A stretch of DNA of 64,000 nucleotides, taken from contig NZ_DASZBY010000073.1 of assembly GCF_035943795.1 (NCBI RefSeq), positions 62,001-126,000 on the forward strand. Reading direction: 5' to 3'. Below the pieces are notes generated by a model. The model saw only the letters and a program-made list of their open reading frames with translations, was not told the origin of the DNA and ran no database searches. The position numbers and the translations under genes are program-made. Source of the DNA: Aliidongia sp035943795 (GTDB lineage: Bacteria; Pseudomonadota; Alphaproteobacteria; ATCC43930; CGMCC-115725). This document shows positions 16,981-23,961 of this stretch, one piece after another; within the stretch, counting starts at the first letter, position 1; each line of letters begins with the position of its first letter.

Positions 16981-17169
16981 ATGGCTTTCAAGCCGAATTA
17001 CAATCAGCAGCGCGCCGAGCGCGACCGACTGAAGAAAGCGAAGAAGGAAGAGAAGCTGAAGCGTCGCCAGGAGGCGGCGGCACGCGGCGAGCCGGTCGAC
17101 GGCCTGGCCGACGACGATCAGGACGGCGACGAGGCGGAACCTGGTGAACAGGCCGAACCGTCGGCATGA
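16981..17169 (+). CDS. Conserved-looking charged small protein (62 aa)
   Basis: A 62-residue highly charged protein. The N-terminal half is a basic helix (NQQRAERDRLKKAKKEEKLKR, split into repeats of Lys/Arg/Glu), and the C-terminal half is acidic (DDDQDGDEAEPGEQAEP). Similar short ORFs are common in alphaproteobacteria and carry no assigned function. An AGGAGAT element precedes the ATG. It is likely disordered or a nucleic-acid or protein-binding tail. Confidence 0.65.
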   Translation: MAFKPNYNQQRAERDRLKKAKKEEKLKRRQEAAARGEPVDGLADDDQDGDEAEPGEQAEPSA

Positions 17170-17224
17170 GCCGTCCTTCCTGTCCGGCTCCGCCTGTTTC
17201 CGTTCCTTACCGAGTACGCTGATC

Positions 17225-17449
17225 ATGGCCCGCAAGAAAGCGACGGACAACGTGTTCGTGTTCTTCGACATCGTCTATGAGGACGGTGCCCTCAGTTCGA
17301 ACCGCAAGGTGCGGAGCGGCGAATTGCTCGGCCTCGACGGCGACCTGCCGGCGCGGACGATTCTGGAAGCCGAGGATGAAAAGATCGGCCTGATGTCCGG
17401 CCGCCCGCGTGGCCCGATCAAGAGCCTCGTCCGCTCGCCCGGTCAATAA
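17225..17449 (+). CDS. Hypothetical protein (74 aa)
   Basis: A 74-residue cytosolic protein that I do not recognise. It opens with MARKKATDNVFVFFDIVYEDG, continues as likely beta strands (SSNRKVRSGELLGLDGD), and ends with a basic tail (GRPRGPIKSLVRSP). No clear ribosome-binding site precedes the ATG at 17225, so it may be translated from the same message as the 62-residue gene 55 bases upstream. Codon use is typical of the neighbours, which supports a real gene. Confidence 0.6.
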   Translation: MARKKATDNVFVFFDIVYEDGALSSNRKVRSGELLGLDGDLPARTILEAEDEKIGLMSGRPRGPIKSLVRSPGQ

Positions 17450-17507
17450 GCCGGCGCGCTGCCCGAGCGGTAGCGCACCGCCGATTTATCGACGGCCCGA
17501 TCTGAAA

Positions 17508-17541
17508 ACGGCCCGCTTCCGCAAGCACGGCAGCGGGCCGT
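17508..17541 (+). terminator. Weak hairpin downstream of small ORFs
   Basis: ACGGCCCGCT and AGCGGGCCGT form a 10-bp stem around a 14-base loop. No T-tract follows, so termination strength is doubtful. Confidence 0.4.
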
Positions 17542-17568
17542 GCCGTTCCTCAGTTCGCTGAACAAATT

Positions 17569-17598
17569 GTTTGCTTAGCAAACATAGTCTGTTCTAAT
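17569..17598 (+). promoter_or_regulatory. pobA promoter with palindromic operator
   Basis: GTTTGCTTAGCAAAC (17569-17583) is a perfect inverted repeat with a three-base centre. It overlaps a possible -35 (TTGCTT, 17571-17576), followed after 16 bases by TCTAAT (17593-17598), a five-of-six match to the -10 consensus. The pobA start is 35 bases further on. The overlap suggests repressor or activator control; the regulator gene is not adjacent. Confidence 0.6.
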
Positions 17599-17632
17599 CA
17601 CGTGGTCGGAACGTGGGCGAGAGGTCAGGGTG

Positions 17633-18808
17633 ATGCGTACGCAGGTCGGGATCGTCGGGGCAGGGCCCGCGGGGCTGCTGCTGTCCCATCTGCTGCATCG
17701 CTGCGGCATCTCGTCGGTCGTCCTCGAAGCCCGCAGCCGCCGCTATGTCGAGGAGCGCATTCGCGCCGGCGTGCTGGAGCAGGGCACGGTCGATCTGTTG
17801 AACGAAGCCGGCGTCGGCGCCCGCATGCAACGCGAAGGGCTGGTCCACCACGGCATCGAGCTGCGCTTTTCCGGCCGCAACCATCGCATCGATTTCGCCG
17901 ATCTGACCGGGCACGGCGTCACCGTTTATGGCCAGCACGAGGTCGTGAAGGACCTGATCGCCCAACGGCTGGCCGATGGCGGCGACATCCGTTTCGAGGC
18001 CGAGGAGGTCTCGGTACAGGACGTGGAGACCGCGCGTCCGAGGATCCGGTTTCGCCATGCGGGTCGGAGCCAGGAACTCGATTGCGATTTCATTGCCGGT
18101 TGCGATGGTTTCCACGGCATCTGCCGGCCGTCGATCCCGGCCGGCCAACTCACGACCTACGACCGCGTCTATCCGTTCGCCTGGCTCGGCATCCTGGCTC
18201 AGGCGGCGCCGTCCCAGGACGAACTGATCTACGCCAATCACCCCGACGGCTTCGCGCTCTATTCCATGCGCTCGCCCGAGATCACGCGGCTCTATCTGCA
18301 GTGCCGGCCGGACGAGGATCCGGCGGACTGGTCGGATGACCGGATCTGGAGCGCGCTGCACGCACGGTTGGGCGACGGGGCCGACGGCTGGCGGCTCAAC
18401 GAGGGGCCGATCCTGCAGAAGAGCGTGACGCCCATGCGCAGCTTCGTGACCGAGCCGATGCGCCACGGCCGGATGTTCCTGGCCGGCGACGCGGCCCATA
18501 TCGTGCCGCCGACCGGCGCCAAGGGCATGAACCTCGCCGTCGCCGATATCAGGGTGTTGGCCGCGGCACTTGACGGCTTCTACCGGCGCGGCGACGAGGC
18601 GGGACTCGACGGCTATTCCGCGACCTGCCTCCGGCGGATCTGGCGCATGCAGCGGTTTTCCTGGTGGATGACCTCGATGCTGCATCGCTTCGACGACAAG
18701 GGCGATTTCGACCAGCGCGTCCAATTGGCCGAACTCGAGTATGTCACAAGTTCGCGAGCAGCCTCCGAAAGCCTGGCGGAAAACTACGTCGGACTGATGC
18801 GCCGCTGA
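17633..18808 (+). CDS. pobA: 4-hydroxybenzoate 3-monooxygenase
   Basis: Class A flavoprotein monooxygenase converting 4-hydroxybenzoate to protocatechuate with NAD(P)H and oxygen. FAD motifs are GIVGAGPAGLLLSHLL at the N-terminus, CDGFHGICRPSIP in the middle, and GDAAHIVPPTGAKGMNLA near the C-terminus, all at PHBH positions. Also PHBH-like are RIRAGVLEQGTVDLL and the terminal ENYVGL. The 391-residue length is exact for the family. The ATG at 17633 (preceded by an in-frame GTG) follows GAGGTCAGGG. The usual divergent pobR and the pca genes are absent from the window, so it acts here as an isolated catabolic gene with its own operator. Confidence 0.95.
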   Translation: MRTQVGIVGAGPAGLLLSHLLHRCGISSVVLEARSRRYVEERIRAGVLEQGTVDLLNEAGVGARMQREGLVHHGIELRFSGRNHRIDFADLTGHGVTVYGQHEVVKDLIAQRLADGGDIRFEAEEVSVQDVETARPRIRFRHAGRSQELDCDFIAGCDGFHGICRPSIPAGQLTTYDRVYPFAWLGILAQAAPSQDELIYANHPDGFALYSMRSPEITRLYLQCRPDEDPADWSDDRIWSALHARLGDGADGWRLNEGPILQKSVTPMRSFVTEPMRHGRMFLAGDAAHIVPPTGAKGMNLAVADIRVLAAALDGFYRRGDEAGLDGYSATCLRRIWRMQRFSWWMTSMLHRFDDKGDFDQRVQLAELEYVTSSRAASESLAENYVGLMRR

Positions 18809-18984
18809 CCCCCGGGGTGGCGGGCTACCGTTTCAAGGGCCGCCGACGGATGGCTCTCATCGAAAGCCATGCGTGGCGTGGACACCGCGCTGCACCACGT
18901 CTTCGTGCAGGCAAGACGAGGGCGAATGGAAGCGCCGGTCTTGCCCGCGGCCGGAGGCCGCATGCGTTCCAAAGGATTGCCGCC

Positions 18985-19119
18985 ATGTCCGCTACCCTGT
19001 CCCGTCTGCGTCGGATACTTCCCATCATCCTGTTGCTGTTCGCGATGGGATCCAGCCTGTCCGCCTGCGCCGACATTCATCCAAGTACTGTGGCTCATAG
19101 TCCGAACTTTCACGGCTGA
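18985..19119 (+). CDS. Small lipoprotein (44 aa)
   Basis: A short predicted lipoprotein. The sequence begins MSATLSRLRR, continues with a hydrophobic core (ILPIILLLFAMGSS) and ends in a lipobox LSAC (Cys28). Only 16 residues follow the cysteine. AAAGGA precedes the ATG at 18985 at good spacing. It lies alone between pobA and the AT-rich region. Function is unknown; size and architecture resemble entericidin-type lipoproteins. Confidence 0.6.
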   Translation: MSATLSRLRRILPIILLLFAMGSSLSACADIHPSTVAHSPNFHG

Positions 19120-19436
19120 TTCGACATTCTTGCCGGACTTTTTGGTCGGCGGGACTTCAGTGAGAAGGCTCGCCATAGGAAAAGACCTGAAATTGACACA
19201 CTAAATTCGATCGCCATCTTCAATGAAATGCTCCATCTAATTGAAGATAAATTCCGTAAAATTACAGTAAAATCATCTATGGGAATATTTCTGTAAAATG
19301 TAATAAATGTAGTATTGCTCGTAGCTCTGCAAAATGGTAAAAGTTAACTTATCCGAAACCCACTAAAACCTAAAAAGTGACGGAGACGTCGTATTTGTGG
19401 CGACGTGGTCTGTAAAAAGCTTTAGAGGTCAGAGTG
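19120..19436 (+). promoter_or_regulatory. AT-rich gene-free region with phased GTAAAAT repeats
   Basis: About 320 bases without a gene. From about 19190 to 19380 the composition turns strongly AT-rich, unlike the rest of the window. GTAAAAT occurs at 19256-19262 and 19267-19273 (11-bp spacing, one helical turn) and again at 19293-19299. A TTGACA lies at 19193-19198 with only weak -10 candidates. A leader hairpin (ACGTCG/CGACGT, 19386-19406) precedes the start of the large exported protein. It is probably the regulated promoter of that gene. Confidence 0.6.
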
Positions 19437-22256
19437 ATGGGCGCTTCGGTGCGGTGTTTGGCGCTAATGGGTACTGCGATTGCCATCGGTTTTACGCCGG
19501 CGGCGAAGGCCCAGACGGTTCTTACGGCGACCAACGCCGTCAACGGGGTCATCGCCGTGCCGGATACGGCCGGAAAGCCGGTAACGGTTCGCGGCGATGG
19601 CAAGACGGGCATCAGCCTGTGGTTCCCCTATTATTGGGTGCCGGCCGTGAAGGTCGTCAGCGACAACGGCACGATTCTCGAGACCCATGCCAGCGGGCAA
19701 GTCACTACACTGGTCAACGTGCCGAGGGTGTCTTTCAGCGACGGCACACAGCTCGACCTCACCGGCGCCCAGCCGGTCGCCACGACGCCGGTGCACCTGA
19801 GCGCCACGGGCGTGATCTGGCGTGCTTCTGCCGTTCCGACGTCGGCGAGCACCGCCGACGTGGTAGGCGTGCGGCTCGAGAACAACACGACCAAGGCGAT
19901 GCCGTCGCGTGCCGTGACGTTCGGCCAGGCTTTCGTCAAAGGAGATGTGCCGGCCGGTTCCGCGCTCGTCGCCAAGCTGTCGACGGGCGGCGTCCTGCCG
20001 GTCCAGATGGACGTGAAGGCGCGCCATGCCGACGGGTCGGTCCGCCATGCTGTCCTCACCATCATGGCGCCTGCCATCGCCGCCTCGTCCGCGGTCCAGC
20101 TGATGCTGTCGCACAACCCGACCGGCCCTGCCGGGGCTGTCCTGACGGCGCAGAGCCTTCTGGCGCACGGCTACAACGTGCAGCTGGTGTTGAGCGGCAA
20201 GTCGATCAACACGACGATCAACGCGGCCACTGTCCTGTCGGCAGCGCTCGCGAACGGAACGGCGCAGACCTGGCTCTCGGGTCCCTACGCGGCCGAATAC
20301 CGTGTCTCGACTCCGATCGATACCCATCTGCGCGCCACGTTCGATATCCGCACCCTGGCGGACGGCGGCGTCATGACCGACGTCACGGTGGCAAACGACT
20401 ACGCCTACCTGGCGCCGGTGACCTATAGCTACAACGCGCAGCTCGTCGACCATGGCGCGACGGTGTGGCAGGCGAACGGCGTCACCCAGGGTCGCTTCCA
20501 GGAATGGCACAAGTCGGTGCTGAGCGAGACCGCTGGCCCCCATGTGGTGTTCGACGTCAGCTATCTCGAGCGCGCCGGTGCCGTTCAGAATTTCGACCTG
20601 AGCTCGGGCGTCTCCGCCAGCGCCGTCCAATCGCAGCAGAGCGCGCTCACCGCCACCAATACCGCACCGGTCGGCAACGCGCTCATCGTCCTTTATATGG
20701 GCCAGACCGGCGGACGCGACGACGTCGGCCCCACGACCAACTGGTCGGCCAACTATCTGGTTGCCCAGAACGAGGCGACGCAGGCGGTCATGCTGGCGAA
20801 CGCCGATGCGGCGGCCAGCATTCCCTGGCATATGCGCGAAACCAGTGGACTGCTCGTCACCGCCGACAGCCGCCCTGGCCTCTGGATGGACCAGCGCTGC
20901 GTCGGCAAGGATTGCGCCACGGGCGGTTTCGACACCAGCTCGACCGGCTGGACGCTCGACTTCGCTCACGAAGCGGATCTGACCTACGTGCCCTACCTCG
21001 TCACCGGCAGCCATTTCTATCTGGACCAGCTCCAGGTCGAGGCGAACGCCAGCTTGTTGGCCAAGAACCCGTCGTACCGCACGGCAAGCGGGCTGCTCTA
21101 CACCTCGAACCAGATCCGCGGCACCGCCTGGAACATGCGCGACTTCACCAACGCCGCCTGGATCACGCCCGATGCCGACCTCGCGAAGAGCTATTTCGTC
21201 GTCAAGACCGCGAACAACCTGGCGGGGCTCGACGCGCTCTATGTGACCCAGCGCAGCATGAAGGCCTACGGCGCGATCGAAGGCTTCATCATGGGCGATC
21301 ACCCGACCAGCACGGCCCCCTGGGAGCAGGATTTCGTCGCGATGATCCTGTCGCAATCGACGGCGCGGAGCTTCAACGGTGCGTCGGACCTGTCGAACTG
21401 GATGACGAACTTCATCGCCGGTCGCTTCATCAACGGCGCCAACGGCTATAACCCGCTGCACGGTTCGACCTACTGGCCGTTCACGATCGACCCGGTCACC
21501 AACAAGACGATCAATACCTGGGCCTGGTTCTACAATGCGAATTTCGCGGGCCAGCCGGCGCCGACCGAGCTCGACGGTTATCCGAGCGGCCGGGACGGCT
21601 ATGCCGCGATCGGCCGCGCCGGCAATGCCGCCCTGTTCTCCAGCACGGGATCGACCGACGCCCTGCAGGCCTACAGCTATATCGTCAGCCAGACGCCGGC
21701 CATCTATGCGGCCTTCCAGACCGGCAATGCCTTCAACATCAATCCCCGGCTGCCGGATGGACATGTCTTGCAGAACAACGAGATTTTCCCCGCTGCCGCC
21801 AGCGGCGGAACGGTGACCGCGCCCACCAGCCACTCCCTGCTGATCGGGGCGGCCACCACGACGACCTTGAAGGCGGCACCGGGCGTCTCGATCCTCTATG
21901 CCGGAACAGGCCCGACGACGCTCGTCGCGGCGAACGGCACCAACTACATCTATCCGGGCGCCGGCCGGAACATTGTCACCGGCGCGCCGGGCACTGCATA
22001 CATCAAGACCGGCACCGGCGCCGTCCAGATCAACCTCGCCGCCACGGACAACGCGGTCGATACGATCGACAACTTCAAGCCGGGCGTCGACCATATCCAT
22101 GTCACCGGCTTGACCGGTACGGCGGTAGCCATCCTGGCGTCCGCCGCACCCACGACCTCGGGCGGGCGCAGCGCCGTCATCCTGAAGGTCGGGGCCAGCC
22201 ACTCGGTCGTGGTCAGGGGATTGACCACCGCCCAGCTGCAGGGCGCTTTCAACTAG
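19437..22256 (+). CDS. Large exported protein, unknown function, RTX-like C-terminal end
   Basis: A 939-residue protein I cannot assign to a family with confidence. Residues 1-25 are a Sec signal peptide with cleavage likely after AKA. The body (about 30-800) contains aromatic-rich segments, for example YLVTGSHFYLDQLQ and RGTAWNMRDFTNAAW, a helical pattern reminiscent of alpha/alpha-toroid polysaccharide-active enzymes; this is inference. The last 110 residues are Gly/Thr/Ala repeats ending in DTIDNFKPGVDHIHV, close to the end of RTX type I secretion targets but without clear GGxGxD nonapeptides. A Sec signal together with such a tail is unusual. The ATG at 19437 follows a GTG one codon earlier. 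The gene stands alone behind an AT-rich promoter region. Confidence 0.7.
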   Translation: MGASVRCLALMGTAIAIGFTPAAKAQTVLTATNAVNGVIAVPDTAGKPVTVRGDGKTGISLWFPYYWVPAVKVVSDNGTILETHASGQVTTLVNVPRVSFSDGTQLDLTGAQPVATTPVHLSATGVIWRASAVPTSASTADVVGVRLENNTTKAMPSRAVTFGQAFVKGDVPAGSALVAKLSTGGVLPVQMDVKARHADGSVRHAVLTIMAPAIAASSAVQLMLSHNPTGPAGAVLTAQSLLAHGYNVQLVLSGKSINTTINAATVLSAALANGTAQTWLSGPYAAEYRVSTPIDTHLRATFDIRTLADGGVMTDVTVANDYAYLAPVTYSYNAQLVDHGATVWQANGVTQGRFQEWHKSVLSETAGPHVVFDVSYLERAGAVQNFDLSSGVSASAVQSQQSALTATNTAPVGNALIVLYMGQTGGRDDVGPTTNWSANYLVAQNEATQAVMLANADAAASIPWHMRETSGLLVTADSRPGLWMDQRCVGKDCATGGFDTSSTGWTLDFAHEADLTYVPYLVTGSHFYLDQLQVEANASLLAKNPSYRTASGLLYTSNQIRGTAWNMRDFTNAAWITPDADLAKSYFVVKTANNLAGLDALYVTQRSMKAYGAIEGFIMGDHPTSTAPWEQDFVAMILSQSTARSFNGASDLSNWMTNFIAGRFINGANGYNPLHGSTYWPFTIDPVTNKTINTWAWFYNANFAGQPAPTELDGYPSGRDGYAAIGRAGNAALFSSTGSTDALQAYSYIVSQTPAIYAAFQTGNAFNINPRLPDGHVLQNNEIFPAAASGGTVTAPTSHSLLIGAATTTTLKAAPGVSILYAGTGPTTLVAANGTNYIYPGAGRNIVTGAPGTAYIKTGTGAVQINLAATDNAVDTIDNFKPGVDHIHVTGLTGTAVAILASAAPTTSGGRSAVILKVGASHSVVVRGLTTAQLQGAFN

Positions 22257-22264
22257 GCGACTTT

Positions 22265-22292
22265 CGGGCGGTCGGCTCCAGCCGGCCGCCCG
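22265..22292 (+). terminator. Possible terminator after the exported-protein gene
   Basis: CGGGCGGTCGGCT pairs with AGCCGGCCGCCCG (one T-G wobble) across a two-base loop, followed by GCTTCCTTTCCC. The stem is strong but the T-tract poor. Confidence 0.5.
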
Positions 22293-22332
22293 GCTTCCTT
22301 TCCCGGCGACCTCGTTCATCTGTCTGTGCTCG

Positions 22333-22371
22333 GAAACGCACATATAAATTTCGATTGCGAACATGCGTTTC
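22333..22371. promoter_or_regulatory. Nested inverted repeats upstream of glpD
   Basis: GAAACGCA (22333-22340) and TGCGTTTC (22364-22371) form a perfect 8-bp inverted repeat. Inside it TTCG-ATTG-CGAA (22350-22361) forms a second one. The site is 37 bases before the glpD start and is AT-rich in the middle (ATATAAATTT). A GlpR/DeoR-type operator is plausible by position and TTTCG content; this is inference. Confidence 0.55.
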
Positions 22372-22407
22372 GCGACCTACTTGTTGAGAGTAAACAAGGG
22401 GGTTGCG

Positions 22408-23961
22408 ATGGGCGGGAATGAGCGGGTCGATCTGCTGATCGTCGGCGGCGGCATCAACGGCGCCGGCATCGCCCGTGACGCCGCCGGTCGCGGGCTCGGG
22501 GTCCTCCTGGTCGAACAGTCGGATCTGGCGAGCGCCACGTCGTCCGCCAGCACCAAGCTGATCCACGGCGGCCTGCGCTACCTCGAATATGGCGAGTTCC
22601 GTTTGGTGCGCGAAGCGTTGATCGAGCGCGAGCGGTTGCTGGGGCTGGCACCGCACATCATCTGGCCGCTCCGGTTCGTGCTGCCCCATCCGCCGGGCTT
22701 GCGGCCGGCCTGGATGATCCGGCTCGGCCTGTTCCTTTACGATCATCTGGGCGGGCGCCAACGCCTGCCGCGGTCCCATGCCGTCGACCTCACGCGCGAT
22801 CCACGCGGTGCCGGCCTCGATCCCTCGATCACGCGCGGCTACGTCTATTCCGACTGTTGGGTCGAGGACGCCCGGCTGGTTGCGCTCAATGCGCGCGATG
22901 CGGCCGAGCATGGCGCCGAGATCCTGACCCGCACCCGGTTCCTGTCCGCCGAAAAGCAGGGCGACCATTGGCTCGCCACCATCGAGGATCGCATCGACGG
23001 CAGCCGGCGCCAGGTAGCGGCCTCGATCCTGGTCAATGCGGCCGGCCCCTGGGTCGGCGACGTGCTACGCCGGCGCCTGGGCGATCCGAACGGCAAGTCG
23101 CCACGCCTGGTCAAGGGCAGCCATATCGTCGTGCCGCGCCTGTTCGACGGCGAGCACGCCTACATCCTGCAGAATCCCGACAAACGCATCGTGTTCGCCA
23201 TCCCGTACGAGGGCGAGTTCACGCTGGTCGGTACGACCGACATCCCCTACGAGGCCGATCCGGCCCAGGTCGCGATCGATGACGGCGAGACCGCGTATCT
23301 GACCGAGACGGTCAGCCGCTATTTCAGGAAGAAGGTCACGCCGGCCGATGTCGTCTGGAGCTATTCCGGAGTCCGGCCGCTCTATGACGACGCGGCCTCG
23401 AACGCGTCGGCGGTGACGCGCGACTATGTGCTGGATGTGGAAGGCGAGAAGGGCGGACCGGTGCTGCTGTCGATCTTCGGCGGCAAGATCACCACCTCGC
23501 GCCGACTGGCAGAGCATGCGCTGGAAAAGCTGGGGCCGTTCCTGCCGCGGCCGACCAGGCCCTGGACCGCGACCGCACCGCTGCCCGGCGGCGATCTGCC
23601 CGGCAGCGATTTCGAGGCGTTCCTGGCCGGCCTGATGCGCGCCAAGCCATGGCTGCCGGCGACGCTCGCCCGCCGCCTGGCCCGGGCCTACGGCAGCCGG
23701 GTCGATCGGATCCTGGGCGCAGCGCGGGATCTGGCCGACCTCGGCCGGGACTTCGGCGGTGGCCTGACCGAGGCCGAAGTGATCTATCTGCGCGACCAGG
23801 AATGGGCGCGCACGGCCGACGACGTGCTGTGGCGTCGGTCCAAGCTCGGCCTGCACGTGCCGGCCGGCACGCGCGCCGCGCTCGACGCGTTCCTCGGCGA
23901 CGGTTCAGCCGGCGCGGATATGGGCCAGGAACGCGCTAACCTGGCTCTCAAGCTGGCTTGA
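22408..23961 (+). CDS. glpD: Glycerol-3-phosphate dehydrogenase (quinone-linked)
   Basis: Membrane-associated FAD enzyme oxidising sn-glycerol-3-phosphate to dihydroxyacetone phosphate and feeding the quinone pool. The FAD motif is LLIVGGGINGAGIARDAAGRGL, and the family phrases SSASTKLIHGGLRYLE, GSHIVVPRLF and VGTTDIPYEADP all occur. The C-terminal domain contains GGKITTSRRLAEHALEKL. The ATG at 22408 has AAGGGGG upstream; the frame extends 15 codons further but into the operator region. The 517-residue length is normal. No glpF, glpK or glpR neighbours lie in the window. Its 3' end overlaps the convergent chemoreceptor gene by 57 bases. Confidence 0.95.
   Translation: MGGNERVDLLIVGGGINGAGIARDAAGRGLGVLLVEQSDLASATSSASTKLIHGGLRYLEYGEFRLVREALIERERLLGLAPHIIWPLRFVLPHPPGLRPAWMIRLGLFLYDHLGGRQRLPRSHAVDLTRDPRGAGLDPSITRGYVYSDCWVEDARLVALNARDAAEHGAEILTRTRFLSAEKQGDHWLATIEDRIDGSRRQVAASILVNAAGPWVGDVLRRRLGDPNGKSPRLVKGSHIVVPRLFDGEHAYILQNPDKRIVFAIPYEGEFTLVGTTDIPYEADPAQVAIDDGETAYLTETVSRYFRKKVTPADVVWSYSGVRPLYDDAASNASAVTRDYVLDVEGEKGGPVLLSIFGGKITTSRRLAEHALEKLGPFLPRPTRPWTATAPLPGGDLPGSDFEAFLAGLMRAKPWLPATLARRLARAYGSRVDRILGAARDLADLGRDFGGGLTEAEVIYLRDQEWARTADDVLWRRSKLGLHVPAGTRAALDAFLGDGSAGADMGQERANLALKLA

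Noticed and set aside
19464..22364. A 966-codon open frame on the minus strand
   Set aside because: It lies opposite the exported-protein gene, which has a signal peptide and proper composition. The minus frame is Arg/Gly-rich without domain sense, a GC-codon shadow.
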